From NCBI GenBank assembly GCA_003170915.1, contig PMYB01000116.1, positions 746-39,675 of the forward strand: a stretch of DNA of 38,930 bases, given 5' to 3'. A program made the position numbers and the translations under genes. The notes beneath the pieces were generated by a model, which saw only the letters and a program-made list of their open reading frames with translations, did no database searches and was not told the DNA's origin. Below, piece by piece: positions 13,701 to 23,440 of the stretch. Positions within the stretch are counted from its first letter, which is position 1; each line of letters opens with the position of its first letter. This stretch comes from Bryobacterales bacterium. Lineage in GTDB: Bacteria; Acidobacteriota; Terriglobia; Bryobacterales; Bryobacteraceae.

Positions 13701-16229
13701 TCACTCATACTCCAGCGCTATCACCAGCGGAGCGCGGACGGCGGCCTCGGCCGGCATGATCGCTGCGACGAGCGCGGCGGCCACCAGCATCGGCAGAAGA
13801 GCCGAGGCGAGCAGGGCGGGGAAGCGGAATTCGAGTGCGTGGCCGGAGAAGATCGAGAGCGCATAGAAGATGTTCACCATGCTGAACGCGAGGCCCAGAA
13901 CAAATCCAACCACCGCCACGGCCGCGGCTTCCATCCCGACCGCGATCCGAACCTGGCGGCGCAAGCCACCCACGGCGCGCAGGATTCCCAGCTCGTGGCG
14001 CCGGTCCGCGATGGAAACCGTCAGGGCGTTGGCGATGCCCAGGATCGCCACCAGCAGGGCGATGGCAAGCTGCGCGTAGGTGATCTCGAACCATCGCCCC
14101 GCCAGGCCCAGAATGTGGCGGCGCAAATCCGCGCTCGAGAACACGAACAATCTGCGGTTCGAACCGGCGCGCGCCACCACCTGCTTTCGAACGGCTTCCG
14201 CGGAAGCGCCGGGACTGAGATAGAGACGGAAGAGGTTTACGGTGTCATCGTGCCAGCGGCTTCGGTATAAGGAGCGATCCATCACGATGGCGCCCTGCGG
14301 ATCGGTGAAGTCTTTGTAAATTCCGAGCACGGGAAGGCGCAGCGCGCCATCGGGCGCGGGTAGATCGAGAGCATCGCCCACGCGCACCCGCTCGCGCGCC
14401 GCAAAGTTGTCGGAGACAATCACGCCGCGGCCCTGGGCGGCCAGTTGGTGGATGCGCTCGGTGTTCACGGGGATGGCTCGCCGGCGCGCTTGCGGGCTCA
14501 GCCGGACTATGTCCACGGCAAAGAGAATCGGTTGAGAGTTCCGAACGGACACGCGCGCGGCCCGCACCGGCTGCACCACCGCCAGGCCCTCGACGGCGCC
14601 GAGGTCGTGCTCCATGGCGCTGGGAAAGCGCAGCGTGAGGTCCTTCAGGTTCTCCGAAGGGGCCACCAGGAAATCGGCATCCAGCGTCCCCGTGACCCAA
14701 TCGAGAATGCTCTGGTAACTGGCCTCGGCGATGCCGCCCAACCCGATCACCATGGCCACCGAGAGCATTAAGGCTGCCGCCACGGATGCCGTGCGGCGCG
14801 GCGCCTGGAGCAGGCTGTCGGCGGCCAGGGCGCCCTCCACGGGACGTATGCGTTGGAGAAGCGGCCGCAACATGCGTACTACCGCGCTCGACAGCTCCGG
14901 CGTCAGAAAAATCAAGGCCAGGGCAGCCAGCACATAGCTCACCACAAACCAGCTCTCGAGCCGCCCGGCCAGCAGCAATGCGGCCATCGATATCGCGGCG
15001 CAGGCCAGCACGTGGCGCGTGCGGCGCTCCTCCAGTGGAACGATCTCGTACCGGCCCTTCTGCAGCGCGCGAACGGGGTCGGCCCGCGCGGCGGCGGTGG
15101 CGGGGAACACCGCGGCAAGCACGCTCCACGCCACTCCGGCGGCAATCGCACCGGCCATCATCAGGGGTTCGACGCCGCCGCGCGCCGGTTGGCCGACGAC
15201 CCCGTACAGTCCTTCGAGCGAGGCCGCGACGTAGCGCGCAGCCAGCCGGGAAAGTCCGGCGCCCAGGAGCGCGCCCACCAGGGAGCCGGCCAAGCCGACA
15301 CAACCACTCTCGAGGAGAAAGAGGTTGCGGATTTGCGACCGCGTGGCGCCCAGCGCGCGCAAGATGCCGATCTCGCCGCGGCGCTGCGCGACGGCGACCA
15401 CCAACGTGTTCTGGATCAGGAACAGTCCGACGATCAAGGCGAAGATACTGGCGAAGCCGGCCGAGCGGCGGTAATTGATGAGCACCTGCTCGAAATAGCG
15501 GCGCCGCTCGGAGGGCGCGTCGACGTGGAAGCCATCGCCGAGGGCCGCGGCCAGGGTGCGCCGGCAATCGTCCACCGCAACTCCGCGCCGCGCGGTGACG
15601 TCGATCCGGTCGAATTTGCGCTCCTTCCCGAAAACTCTCTGTGCCGCGTAAATGTCCATCACGGCCAGGCTGCCCCCAAAAGCCTGGGCCAATCCAGCCG
15701 GACGGAGCAGGCCGCGCACGGTAAAGAGCCGGGCTCCTTCCACCGTCTCCAGAACCAGCCGGCTGCCCATGGCAAGGCCGCTACGGGCGGCAAAATCGCC
15801 GCCGAGCATGATGGAATCCGGCTGCGCCAGGAAGACCAGTGGATCGTCCAGTTCCGATCCTTCGAGGTCGTACTCGCGAATGCCCTGGTCCGCCGTCATG
15901 TCCACACCCAGGACGAGCAGGTTGCCCTGCCCACTCCGGCCCGTGCCCACCACGGCTTCCACCACCGGGGAGGCGGAGCCAACCTCCGCGACCGAGCGCA
16001 CACGGTCGAGCAGTTCTTCCGGAATGCCGGTGTCGCCCGCGGAGACCTGCAGCTCGGCCGCGCCCGCGATCTGCGTGATGGTTTGCCGCAAGCCCGCCAG
16101 CACGCTCTGGTTGGCCTCGTACATCGCCACGAGCACGGCGACGCCCAGCGCGATGCCCGCCAGCGTCAGCAGGGAACGCAACCGGTGCTTCGCAAAGTAG
16201 GGCAGGCTCAACAATCGGACAAGGCGCAT
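13701..16229 (-). CDS. FtsX-like ABC transporter permease (two FtsX domains)
   Basis: From the ATG at 16229 this is an 842-residue inner-membrane protein. The open frame continues 24 codons upstream, but typical family sequence begins at MRLVRLLSLPYFAKHRLRSLL. A first membrane helix (about 18-38) is followed by a large periplasmic domain of the MacB-PCD type. Then come a first FtsX domain with three helices (about 255-390, containing RRGEIGILRALGATRSQI), further helices, a second periplasmic part, and a second FtsX domain at the C-terminus (DRRHELGILRAVGGLRRQV). Proteins of this LolC/MacB-like type move lipoproteins, lipids or peptides from the inner membrane with a LolD-like ATPase. No such ATPase gene is in the neighbourhood. 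It is divergent from a LolA-like gene. Confidence 0.88.
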   Translation of the reverse strand: MRLVRLLSLPYFAKHRLRSLLTLAGIALGVAVLVAMYEANQSVLAGLRQTITQIAGAAELQVSAGDTGIPEELLDRVRSVAEVGSASPVVEAVVGTGRSGQGNLLVLGVDMTADQGIREYDLEGSELDDPLVFLAQPDSIMLGGDFAARSGLAMGSRLVLETVEGARLFTVRGLLRPAGLAQAFGGSLAVMDIYAAQRVFGKERKFDRIDVTARRGVAVDDCRRTLAAALGDGFHVDAPSERRRYFEQVLINYRRSAGFASIFALIVGLFLIQNTLVVAVAQRRGEIGILRALGATRSQIRNLFLLESGCVGLAGSLVGALLGAGLSRLAARYVAASLEGLYGVVGQPARGGVEPLMMAGAIAAGVAWSVLAAVFPATAAARADPVRALQKGRYEIVPLEERRTRHVLACAAISMAALLLAGRLESWFVVSYVLAALALIFLTPELSSAVVRMLRPLLQRIRPVEGALAADSLLQAPRRTASVAAALMLSVAMVIGLGGIAEASYQSILDWVTGTLDADFLVAPSENLKDLTLRFPSAMEHDLGAVEGLAVVQPVRAARVSVRNSQPILFAVDIVRLSPQARRRAIPVNTERIHQLAAQGRGVIVSDNFAARERVRVGDALDLPAPDGALRLPVLGIYKDFTDPQGAIVMDRSLYRSRWHDDTVNLFRLYLSPGASAEAVRKQVVARAGSNRRLFVFSSADLRRHILGLAGRWFEITYAQLAIALLVAILGIANALTVSIADRRHELGILRAVGGLRRQVRIAVGMEAAAVAVVGFVLGLAFSMVNIFYALSIFSGHALEFRFPALLASALLPMLVAAALVAAIMPAEAAVRAPLVIALEYE

Positions 16230-16290
16230 ATCGCGACTCTTCAGCGTACACCGTGCCGCCGGCAGCCGCGCTGCGTTAAGGTGGAATGGA

Positions 16291-17046
16291 TTGACCACCA
16301 CTGCAAAAGTGATGGCGGCGCTTCTGATGGCCGCGGCCGCCCGGTGTCAGGACGCCCGGCAGCTTCTGATGGAAGCGCAGCGCCGCGCGCATGTCGCGTC
16401 GGTTCGCTACGAGGGCGTGGCGCTGACCTCCAACGATGCCGGCGCCAGCAGCGAAAAGCACTGGCGCTTCGAGCGCATCGGTCCCTTTGGCGAGAGCAAG
16501 ATTCTGATTCGGTTTCTGTCGCCGGCGGAGGTGGAAGGTGTCGCCATTCTGATTCTCAACCATCGGGAAGGCCCCGCCGGCGCGTGGATGTGGACGCCGG
16601 CCAGCGGCCGCGTGCGCAGCATCGCCACCGAGAATCGCCTGACGCGTTTTTTCGGCACGGACTTCAGCTTCGAAGACCTGGAAGAACGCGATGTGGACCA
16701 GTACGACTGCAAGCTGCTCGAGGACGCTTCACTGGATGGCGCGGCGTGCTGGAAGATCGAATGCCGCCCCAACCACGCCAATTCGTCGCAGTACGCCTAT
16801 TCGCACCTGTGGTTGCGGAAGGACGATTACGTCGTTGCGCAACTGGAAAAATTCCAGGGATCCGTTCTCCTGCGCCGGATCGTCAACCGCGACGTGCGCA
16901 AGGTGCAGGGCATCTGGACGCCCCACGCGATCGAGATTTCGCAGCCCGCCCGCCGCACCCGGACGACGCTGACCCTGGAAAAACTGGAATACAACGTCAC
17001 CCTGGACGAGGCCGCCTTCACGGTGGAAGCCCTGCGGCCCCACTAA
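16291..17046 (+). CDS. LolA-like outer membrane lipoprotein-sorting protein
   Basis: A 251-residue secreted protein of the outer membrane lipoprotein-sorting family. The start is a TTG at 16291, supported by AAGGTGG six bases upstream; the ATG at 16286 leads at once to a stop in another frame. The N-terminus is a signal peptide (AALLMAAAARC). The core, with FLSPAEVEGVAILILNH, GAWMWTPASGRVRSIATENR and the FFGTDFSFEDL segment, matches the incomplete beta-barrel of LolA/LolB-like proteins that hold hydrophobic cargo. With the divergent FtsX-type permease it suggests an export route for lipids or lipoproteins. Its last 4 nt overlap the end of the convergent phosphatase gene. Cys19 could instead be a lipobox cysteine, but the preceding residues are not typical. 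Confidence 0.82.
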   Translation: MTTTAKVMAALLMAAAARCQDARQLLMEAQRRAHVASVRYEGVALTSNDAGASSEKHWRFERIGPFGESKILIRFLSPAEVEGVAILILNHREGPAGAWMWTPASGRVRSIATENRLTRFFGTDFSFEDLEERDVDQYDCKLLEDASLDGAACWKIECRPNHANSSQYAYSHLWLRKDDYVVAQLEKFQGSVLLRRIVNRDVRKVQGIWTPHAIEISQPARRTRTTLTLEKLEYNVTLDEAAFTVEALRPH

Positions 17047-18311
17047 CGCCGCGCCCGGCGCATCGGCAGCGCCTGATCCGCGGAATCCATGCGGAAGCCC
17101 AGATACCCGGCGATGGTGCCAGCCACCTGCGTGATGCTCACCGCGTCGTCCACATGGCCGCTGGCGCCACCCGGCCTGGCGACCACCAGCGGCACATTCA
17201 AATCGCCGCTGTAGACGCTGCCGTGGTCCGAGCCAACGCCCGTGTTGCCGAAATAGTGGCCGGGCTGGAGCGTCAGAACCAGGTCGCCGCCGCGCGGCGA
17301 ATCCTCCGTGCGGCGCACCCGCGCCGCGGCCACCGCGGGCGACAGTTTGGCATCCTGCACCAGCGCCGCCGCCAGCTTCGGAAGGTCCACCAGGCCGGGC
17401 TGGTCGAGGTAGATGTACCCCATGCCGCCGTTGGCCGCGATCACTGAGCCGGCCGGAAGCGCGGCCTGCAAGTCGGCCTTGAGGGAGGGGTCTTCGGAAT
17501 TGGCCACGAGGTCGGTGCGGCCATGGTCCGAAACCAGAACGAACATGGTATGCTTGCGCCACGACCGGTCGAGCGATTCGATGGTATCCAGAATGTGGCC
17601 GAGCAGCGCGTCGACAGTGCCGGAAAGATACGCGATCTGGCCGGCGATTCCGTTCTTGTGCGCGAGGCCATCGGTTCCCGCAAAATAGATGGTGAGCAGC
17701 GATGGCAGGCCGCGCAACTTCAGCTCGGTGACGGCGCGCCCCGCCATCTGCTTGTCGAAAGCGCCCCAGTTGACCGGGTTGCCCGCCAGAGAACCCAGCA
17801 GTTCGGCCCCGGTGGGCGGCGCCGCCCGCGCCGCGCCTTTCCAATACTGGCTGAAGTACACCGCGCTAGTCAAACCGGCTTGAGCGGCGGCTTCGTAAAT
17901 GGAGGGCGCCAGCAGGTGGCCGTTAGCCAGCCCGCCGGAACATCGGGCGCCGCCCAGCAGGGTGAGGGCGTACACGCAGACGAGGCCGCCCGGAGTCATA
18001 TAGTCGATGAGGCGGCCCGCGCTCCGGTCGAACCACTGGTTGCCGGGGATTCCGTGCCGCGCGGGTTGAGTGCCGGTGAAGATGGACGCCTGCGCCGCCA
18101 TGGTAACGGAGGGCAGAACGGTGGAAGCGTTATCGAACCACAGTGCCCGGGCGAAGACGCGCTGGAAGTTGGGCAGGCGCCCATCCCGGTAAACCTGCTC
18201 GAAGGTGTCGCGGCGGATGCCGTCCACATCGATGATCACCGCCCGCCGCGCGGGCTGAGCGCAGAACGCAGTCGAGGCTAGCAGGATGGCGGGCCAAATG
18301 CGCGCCATCAT
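17043..18311 (-). CDS. secreted alkaline phosphatase-superfamily protein (NPP-type phosphodiesterase)
   Basis: A 422-residue protein with a signal peptide ending ASTAFCAQ. It has the nucleotide pyrophosphatase/phosphodiesterase pattern: IDVDGIRRDTF with the first metal-binding Asp, PSVTMAAQASIFTGTQPARHG with the Thr in the nucleophile position, FAGTDGLAHKNG, VSDHGRTD and GSDHGSVYSGDLNVPL with the remaining metal ligands. Enzymes of this type hydrolyse phosphodiesters or phosphonates outside the cytoplasm using two zinc ions. The ATG shares one base with the stop of the upstream BACON-domain gene (TAATG), so the two are translationally coupled. The 3' end overlaps the convergent LolA-like gene by 4 nt. 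The substrate is not determined. Confidence 0.85.
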   Translation of the reverse strand: MMARIWPAILLASTAFCAQPARRAVIIDVDGIRRDTFEQVYRDGRLPNFQRVFARALWFDNASTVLPSVTMAAQASIFTGTQPARHGIPGNQWFDRSAGRLIDYMTPGGLVCVYALTLLGGARCSGGLANGHLLAPSIYEAAAQAGLTSAVYFSQYWKGAARAAPPTGAELLGSLAGNPVNWGAFDKQMAGRAVTELKLRGLPSLLTIYFAGTDGLAHKNGIAGQIAYLSGTVDALLGHILDTIESLDRSWRKHTMFVLVSDHGRTDLVANSEDPSLKADLQAALPAGSVIAANGGMGYIYLDQPGLVDLPKLAAALVQDAKLSPAVAAARVRRTEDSPRGGDLVLTLQPGHYFGNTGVGSDHGSVYSGDLNVPLVVARPGGASGHVDDAVSITQVAGTIAGYLGFRMDSADQALPMRRARR

Positions 18312-20878
18312 TACTTTACTTGCACGGTCCGGACGGTCATAGTCGTGTTGAAGGCGACCCCGACGTCCAGGCCCGTGGGGAGCTTCGTGAACTGCATATT
18401 GGCCGGTTGCAAGGGCATGAGGCTAAGCATGCCGAAGATGGACGCGGGGTCTGTTTGGGCTCCGATCGGAATCATGTCGGCGAGCGCATTGGCCGGCACC
18501 GTGAACGTCCCGGCGGTGGCCGGAGCGAGACAGGTGAAGCCGCCCGATGCCTGGCTGTTCTGGTCCGAACTGCCCGCTAGAATCAGGATCGTCTGAGTGG
18601 AGTTTCCGCCCGTCCATGTGAGCGTCAGCGGCGACGAACGGTTGATGGTGCTGGGCGGGTTGGTCCAGGCGATGGCTGGCGCCAGGGGAATGGTGGTGGT
18701 GAACGGCCCTACATCCTTGCCTCCCGTGCCGTTGGAGACGGTGAAGGGACCGCCATCCAGGAACAGCGGCCCCATATCGAAGTCCGAGATGGCGGGCGTC
18801 AGGACGCCACCGAGCGCCTTCAGGTAGGGGGCCGTGGGGCCCTCGTCCTCCGTATCTCGAGTGATCGTGATGGTGGCGCCGCCGGGCTTGGTCACCGTCA
18901 ACTGGGGCCCCGCATCGAGAGCGGCCGTGATGGTCGGGTCGAGGCTGGATCCTCCGGTGTTCATTACCGAGGAAAGGTCGAGCATTTTGTTTGTGGCAAC
19001 GCACGTGCCCGGTGGCGGCAGGTTGGTGATGGGGCTGTAAGTGATGTAGCTGCCGGCATTGGTGGCGAAGGCTGCGAGGGCCAGGTCGACCGTCGCACTG
19101 GTCTCCTGGGTCTGGCCCAACTGGTCGGTGAAGTTCACCCGTACCAGCCCGATAGTGCCCGACTTCCCACCGTTGGAACTCAAGCCGCTATACGGATTAA
19201 ACGTGTCCTGGCACGGTCTCCCATCGGAGCTGATGGCCAGACGCGAGGTGTTGCTCCACGTCCCACCCGCCTTGACCTGCACCGGAATGTAGCACCCCAG
19301 CGACACGTCGGAGGGGACCGTGAAGTAGATGTTGTCGATGGCCGGGAAGCCAGGCGCGCGCCCGCTGTACTGCACGCTGGCCTGCTCGCCGCCCACCCAC
19401 ACCTGCACGGGCAACGGCAGTTGCCCGCCCGCCGGCGGCTGGTTGTCGGGTGTGCTGATGGGCCCCAACCCGGTGCCCCAGATGATTTCGATTTGGCCGG
19501 GCTTGGCCGGCTTGGATGCCGCGTTGATGGGCTCATCGGTCGCCGAGTTGTAATTCTGGATGATCCCGGGTCCGCTGCCAACCGCCATGATGCCGAACGC
19601 GTTGTTCACCACCGTGGCCGCCGCGGGAGCGCTGTTGACGCCGTTGTAGGCGACCGTGATCTGTACGTTGCCCAACGGCGCATCCGACGGCATGATGGCG
19701 TTGATTTGCGATACCGAGACATAGTGAGGGTAAGCCGATTTGGTAATCGAACCCTGTGTCACGGTCACGGTAACGCCACCCAGGTTGGGTTGGAAGGGGA
19801 ACTGGGTGACCCCCTGGCCCACGGCCGGTCCGAGGTTGCTCCCGAAGATCGTGAAGAAGGCGCCTTGTGCGATGCCGCCGCCGCGATAGTCGAGCGCGTT
19901 CACAATGCCTCCCGCCGAGATGCTCGGCGCGGTGGTCGTGGCGCCGCCGGCCTGTGTCACGGTAAACGTCTGGTTGGCAACTGTGATGGTGCCGTTGCGC
20001 GAAGCCATCGAGGTATTCGCATCGCCCGTGAAGCTCACCGATCCATTCCCCGTGCCGGATGTGGTCGCCCCCAGATGGAGCCACGAGGCCGAATTCACGG
20101 ATGCGCTCCATGAGCACGAACTGCCCGCTATCACCGTAATGGTGATGCTGCTGGAGCCGCCCTGGGCCGCCATGTTGTAGCTGGTAGGGGCAATCGTGTA
20201 GCTGCACGCCGCCGCTGCGGCCTGCGTCACGGTGAACGTCTGCCCGTTCACGGTGATGTGGCCGGTGCGCGAACTCGTGCTGGTGTTGGCCTGTACCGTG
20301 TAGTTCACCGTGGTGCCGGAGATGGTCGGCGTGATCCAGGTTACGTCGGGGCTTGCTGTCCACGTGCAACCCGTCCCCGCCGTTACGTTGACGGTGAAGC
20401 TACCACTCGCGCCGCCCGCCGCGATGGATGCCGAGGTCGCCGACAGCGAGTACGAACAAGTGGCGGGGGCCGCAATCGCAAAGGGTTCCCGATAGATCTG
20501 CGCGCCTTTGTTGTAAATGTAGGCGTTCCAGGTGCCGGGCAAGGTTGCTGGAGTGTAGCCGGCAATACCGATGCCGACGGCGTAGCAGATGTTGCCGGGG
20601 CTCGTTTCCAGTCCAAAGTCGGTGGGCGCGCCGTAACTCGCTCCCGCAGGCGTGGCAAACACCACGGAGTAGTCGTCCCCGACGCTCACGTTCGAGACAA
20701 AGAACCACAGCCACGCCGCCTGATCGGTGGTCGAAAAGCCCGTGACCGCGGGCGGCTGCGTACAATAGTTGTCCGGCACCTGCTTGGTCATTACGACCTG
20801 CGTCAATTGCGCGGTAGCCCGCAGCCCCTGCGGGATCAGAAACAGAGCGGACAAAAACGCGATTACGATTCGCGACAC
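18311..20878 (-). CDS. secreted BACON-domain / TIGR03437-domain surface protein
   Basis: An 855-residue exported protein. A signal peptide (1-24, ending LRATAQ) is followed by a beta-rich N-terminal region. Two BACON-like repeats then begin CSYSLSATSASIAAGG and CSYTIAPTSYNMAAQGG and end in similar GxITVxxQTFTVTQA strands (about 140-320). A TIGR03437-type domain follows (about 320-550), with NALDYRGGGIAQGAFFTIFGSNLGP-like sequence, a form especially abundant in Solibacter-type Acidobacteria. The C-terminal 300 residues are Thr/Pro/Gly-rich. BACON domains often bind carbohydrate or serve as spacers on surface proteins. It is first in a coupled pair with the phosphodiesterase gene. Confidence 0.82.
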   Translation of the reverse strand: MSRIVIAFLSALFLIPQGLRATAQLTQVVMTKQVPDNYCTQPPAVTGFSTTDQAAWLWFFVSNVSVGDDYSVVFATPAGASYGAPTDFGLETSPGNICYAVGIGIAGYTPATLPGTWNAYIYNKGAQIYREPFAIAAPATCSYSLSATSASIAAGGASGSFTVNVTAGTGCTWTASPDVTWITPTISGTTVNYTVQANTSTSSRTGHITVNGQTFTVTQAAAAACSYTIAPTSYNMAAQGGSSSITITVIAGSSCSWSASVNSASWLHLGATTSGTGNGSVSFTGDANTSMASRNGTITVANQTFTVTQAGGATTTAPSISAGGIVNALDYRGGGIAQGAFFTIFGSNLGPAVGQGVTQFPFQPNLGGVTVTVTQGSITKSAYPHYVSVSQINAIMPSDAPLGNVQITVAYNGVNSAPAAATVVNNAFGIMAVGSGPGIIQNYNSATDEPINAASKPAKPGQIEIIWGTGLGPISTPDNQPPAGGQLPLPVQVWVGGEQASVQYSGRAPGFPAIDNIYFTVPSDVSLGCYIPVQVKAGGTWSNTSRLAISSDGRPCQDTFNPYSGLSSNGGKSGTIGLVRVNFTDQLGQTQETSATVDLALAAFATNAGSYITYSPITNLPPPGTCVATNKMLDLSSVMNTGGSSLDPTITAALDAGPQLTVTKPGGATITITRDTEDEGPTAPYLKALGGVLTPAISDFDMGPLFLDGGPFTVSNGTGGKDVGPFTTTIPLAPAIAWTNPPSTINRSSPLTLTWTGGNSTQTILILAGSSDQNSQASGGFTCLAPATAGTFTVPANALADMIPIGAQTDPASIFGMLSLMPLQPANMQFTKLPTGLDVGVAFNTTMTVRTVQVK

Positions 20879-20977
20879 GGCACACCCCCTCCAAAAATCC
20901 TACACCAAAAACCCGCGCAGTTCCAGTATCTTTGGACCTGTTTATCTCCATTGCGGCCTGCGCCGCCCTGCGCCAGA

Positions 20978-21730
20978 ATGGAAGGGATGTCGTCCGGGGC
21001 GTTGGCGGTTCGGGATCTCACGGTCGATTTGATTTCCGTACGAAACATCACAGTCCCGGTACTTTCCGATGTATCGTTCCAGGTGGACCCGGGTTCCATC
21101 GTGGGACTTTTCGGCGAGTCCGGCTGCGGAAAGACCACCCTGGCGCTGGCTTTGCTGAACCTACTCCCTGCCTCTCGCTACCGCGTCCGCGGCTCCGTCC
21201 AACTGAGGGGCTTCGAGGTGCTTTCCGCATCCGAACGGCAACTCGAGCGCATCCGCGGCGCGGAGATCTCACTGGTCTTTCAAGATCCGCTGCTGGCTTT
21301 GAACCCGGTACTGCGCGTGCGGGACCAGGTGGCTGAAGTGATGCGCGCGCACGGACGCCAGGATGGCCTGGAACGGTTATTCGGCCTGGTGGGTCTGCCG
21401 GCCACGCGGCGCATGTTCGACGCGTATCCGCACCAGTTGAGCGGCGGCGAACGGCAGAGGGTGGTCATCGCCCAGGCATTGGCGTGCCGGCCGGCGCTGG
21501 TGATCGCCGACGAACCGTTCACGGCGCTCGACGCGATCCGGGTGGTGGAACTCTCTTCTCTCTTTCGCGAACTGAGAGAAAAATTACAAACCTCGTTCCT
21601 CCTGATCAGCCACAGTCCCGGAGTTATGGCAAGAACCGCCGACCAGGTTCTGGTGATCGAGGCTGGCCGCATCGTGGAACGAGGAACCCCGCGGCAGGTG
21701 TTCGGGAAGGGAACCGCCGATGGCCGTTGA
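20978..21730 (+). CDS. ABC importer ATP-binding protein 1 (Opp/Dpp/Nik type)
   Basis: A 250-residue nucleotide-binding subunit. The Walker A motif is GESGCGKTT, the Q-loop is in SLVFQDPLLALNPV, the signature is LSGGERQRV, Walker B is LVIADEP, and the switch His is in LISHSPGV. The D-loop region (TALDAIRVVEL) departs from the usual ALDVTIQAQ of the family. At 250 residues it lacks the long C-terminal extension of DppD/OppD and is closer in size to NikD. ATGs at 20978 and 20987 are both possible; GGAAGGG lies directly against the second, which is too close to be ideal. It overlaps the next gene by 11 nt and starts a four-gene operon. Confidence 0.87.
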   Translation: MEGMSSGALAVRDLTVDLISVRNITVPVLSDVSFQVDPGSIVGLFGESGCGKTTLALALLNLLPASRYRVRGSVQLRGFEVLSASERQLERIRGAEISLVFQDPLLALNPVLRVRDQVAEVMRAHGRQDGLERLFGLVGLPATRRMFDAYPHQLSGGERQRVVIAQALACRPALVIADEPFTALDAIRVVELSSLFRELREKLQTSFLLISHSPGVMARTADQVLVIEAGRIVERGTPRQVFGKGTADGR

Positions 21731-22499
21731 TCCCTTCCTGAGCGTTCGCGGACTCGGCAAGAGCTTCGCCGGCCACCCGGCGATCCAAAATGTGACGTTC
21801 AGTCTGGAGCGGGGCCGCACGCTCGGACTGGTGGGGCCGTCCGGCTCCGGCAAGTCCACGCTGGCTCGGTGCCTGGCGCTCTTCGAGACTCCCACTTCGG
21901 GCGAGATCTGGCTGGACGGCCGCAACCTGTGCGGTCTGAACCGCCGCGAGCGGGCGGCCATGCGCGCCGATATCCAGATCGTCTTCCAGGAGCCGGCCTC
22001 GAGCCTCAATCCGCGATTCACCGCCGCCGAGATCGTCACCGAGCCTCTGCTCATTCGCAGACTCGGAACCGGAAAGACGCGGCGGCAACGGGCGTCGGAG
22101 TTGATGGAGACCGTCGGGCTTCCCCGTGAGGCACTCCAAACGCCGGCGCTCGAATTCAGCGGCGGTGAGCGGCAGCGGCTGGCCATCGCGCGGGCGCTGG
22201 CCCTCGAACCGAAACTGCTCATTCTGGACGAGTCCTTTGCCGGTCTGGACCTTTCCGTTCAGGCCCAGGTGGCCAACCTGCTGCTGGACCTTCAGGAGCG
22301 GCGCGGCCTGACGTACATCCTGATCTCCCACGACCTGGCTATGGTCTGGCGCCTGGCCGGCGAAATCGCCGTCATGGACCACGGAAGCATCGTGGAACAT
22401 GCCAGCGTCGCCGACCTGCTCGCCCGGCCGCAACACCCGCTCACCAGAGAATTGTTGGATGCGGCCCGGGCTCTCAGCCTCGACGGAGCGCCCGCATGA
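21720..22499 (+). CDS. ABC importer ATP-binding protein 2 (Opp/Dpp/Nik type)
   Basis: A 259-residue second nucleotide-binding subunit. Its motifs are all canonical: Walker A GPSGSGKST, Q-loop IVFQEPASSLNPR, signature FSGGERQRLAIARAL, Walker B LLILDES with D-loop FAGLDLSVQAQ, and switch His in LISHDLAMV. It presumably pairs with the preceding ATPase to drive the two permeases encoded next. The length fits NikE or a short OppF. It starts inside the end of ATPase 1 and overlaps permease 1 through ATGA. Confidence 0.9.
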   Translation: MAVDPFLSVRGLGKSFAGHPAIQNVTFSLERGRTLGLVGPSGSGKSTLARCLALFETPTSGEIWLDGRNLCGLNRRERAAMRADIQIVFQEPASSLNPRFTAAEIVTEPLLIRRLGTGKTRRQRASELMETVGLPREALQTPALEFSGGERQRLAIARALALEPKLLILDESFAGLDLSVQAQVANLLLDLQERRGLTYILISHDLAMVWRLAGEIAVMDHGSIVEHASVADLLARPQHPLTRELLDAARALSLDGAPA

Positions 22500-23440
22500 G
22501 ATACATTGGCCGCAGATTGCTGCACGGCTTGTTGCTGCTGGTGGGGGTGTCACTGCTGTCCTTTGTGTTTGCGGAACTGGCGCCCGGCGATTATTTTTCG
22601 GAGCTTCGCACCGACCCCAGGGTATCGGCGGAAACCGTCGCGGCTCTGCGCGCCCAGTCGGGTCTCGACCGGCCCTTGCCGGTGCGGTACGCCGCCTGGG
22701 TAGCTTCCGTGCTGCGAGGCGATTTCGGCTACTCTCTGGCCTACAACAGCCCGGTCGGACCTTTGCTGTGGGGGAGGGTTCGCGCCACCCTTCTGCTGAC
22801 GGGAACCGCTACCTTATTGGCCTGGCTGATTGCCGTCCCGCTGGGCATCTGGAACGCCACCGCGCGTGGGACGTGGGGCGACAGCGTTTCGAAAGTGGTC
22901 CTGTCTTTTTTGCTGGCCATCCCCGACCTGTTGTTGGCCATCGTGTTTCTGATGCTGGCGGTCGAAACCGGCTACTTTCCGGCGGGAGGCATGGTGTCGT
23001 CCGGGCCGGAGCGGGTCAAAGATGTGGCTTGGCACTTGGTGCTTCCGGTTGCCGTGCTGGTGCTGGGCATGTTGCCGACGCTGGTCCGCCACGTCCGCGC
23101 GAGCATGGCGGAAGCGATCGATTCGCCGTTCGCTTTGAGCGCCCGGGCGCAGGGCATTCCGCGGCAGCGCCTCCTGTTCCGGCACCTGTTACCGGCCGCG
23201 GCGAACCCGCTCATCTCGCTCTTTGGCTTCTCCCTCGGCACTCTGCTGAGCGCCTCGCTGCTGGTTGAGGTGGTCATGGGCTGGCCCGGATTGGGGCCGC
23301 TGTTCCTCGAGGCCATCGTGGCCCGGGACTTTGCGCTGGTGCTTGCGGTCGTGATGCTATCGGCGTCGTTCCTGGTGGTCGGCAACCTGCTGGCCGACAT
23401 TCTGCTGTATCGCATGGATCCGCGGATTCGGATGAAATGA
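22496..23440 (+). CDS. ABC importer permease 1 (OppB/DppB/NikB type)
   Basis: A 314-residue inner-membrane subunit. It opens with MRYIGRRLLHGLLLLVGVSLL, the typical first helix of DppB-like permeases, then a periplasmic stretch with LRAQSGLDRPLPVRYAAWV and a conserved GDFGYSL. The EAA loop that docks with the ATPase is ALSARAQGIPRQRLLFRHLLPAA. About six membrane helices are visible, and the length equals that of NikB/DppB. It overlaps both neighbours by 4 nt. Family members import di- and oligopeptides, nickel chelates or other small solutes. Confidence 0.9.
   Translation: MRYIGRRLLHGLLLLVGVSLLSFVFAELAPGDYFSELRTDPRVSAETVAALRAQSGLDRPLPVRYAAWVASVLRGDFGYSLAYNSPVGPLLWGRVRATLLLTGTATLLAWLIAVPLGIWNATARGTWGDSVSKVVLSFLLAIPDLLLAIVFLMLAVETGYFPAGGMVSSGPERVKDVAWHLVLPVAVLVLGMLPTLVRHVRASMAEAIDSPFALSARAQGIPRQRLLFRHLLPAAANPLISLFGFSLGTLLSASLLVEVVMGWPGLGPLFLEAIVARDFALVLAVVMLSASFLVVGNLLADILLYRMDPRIRMK

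Noticed and set aside
14853..17447. An 864-codon plus-strand open frame across the FtsX-type gene, the LolA-like gene and the phosphatase gene
   Set aside because: It crosses three real genes and has no domain pattern.
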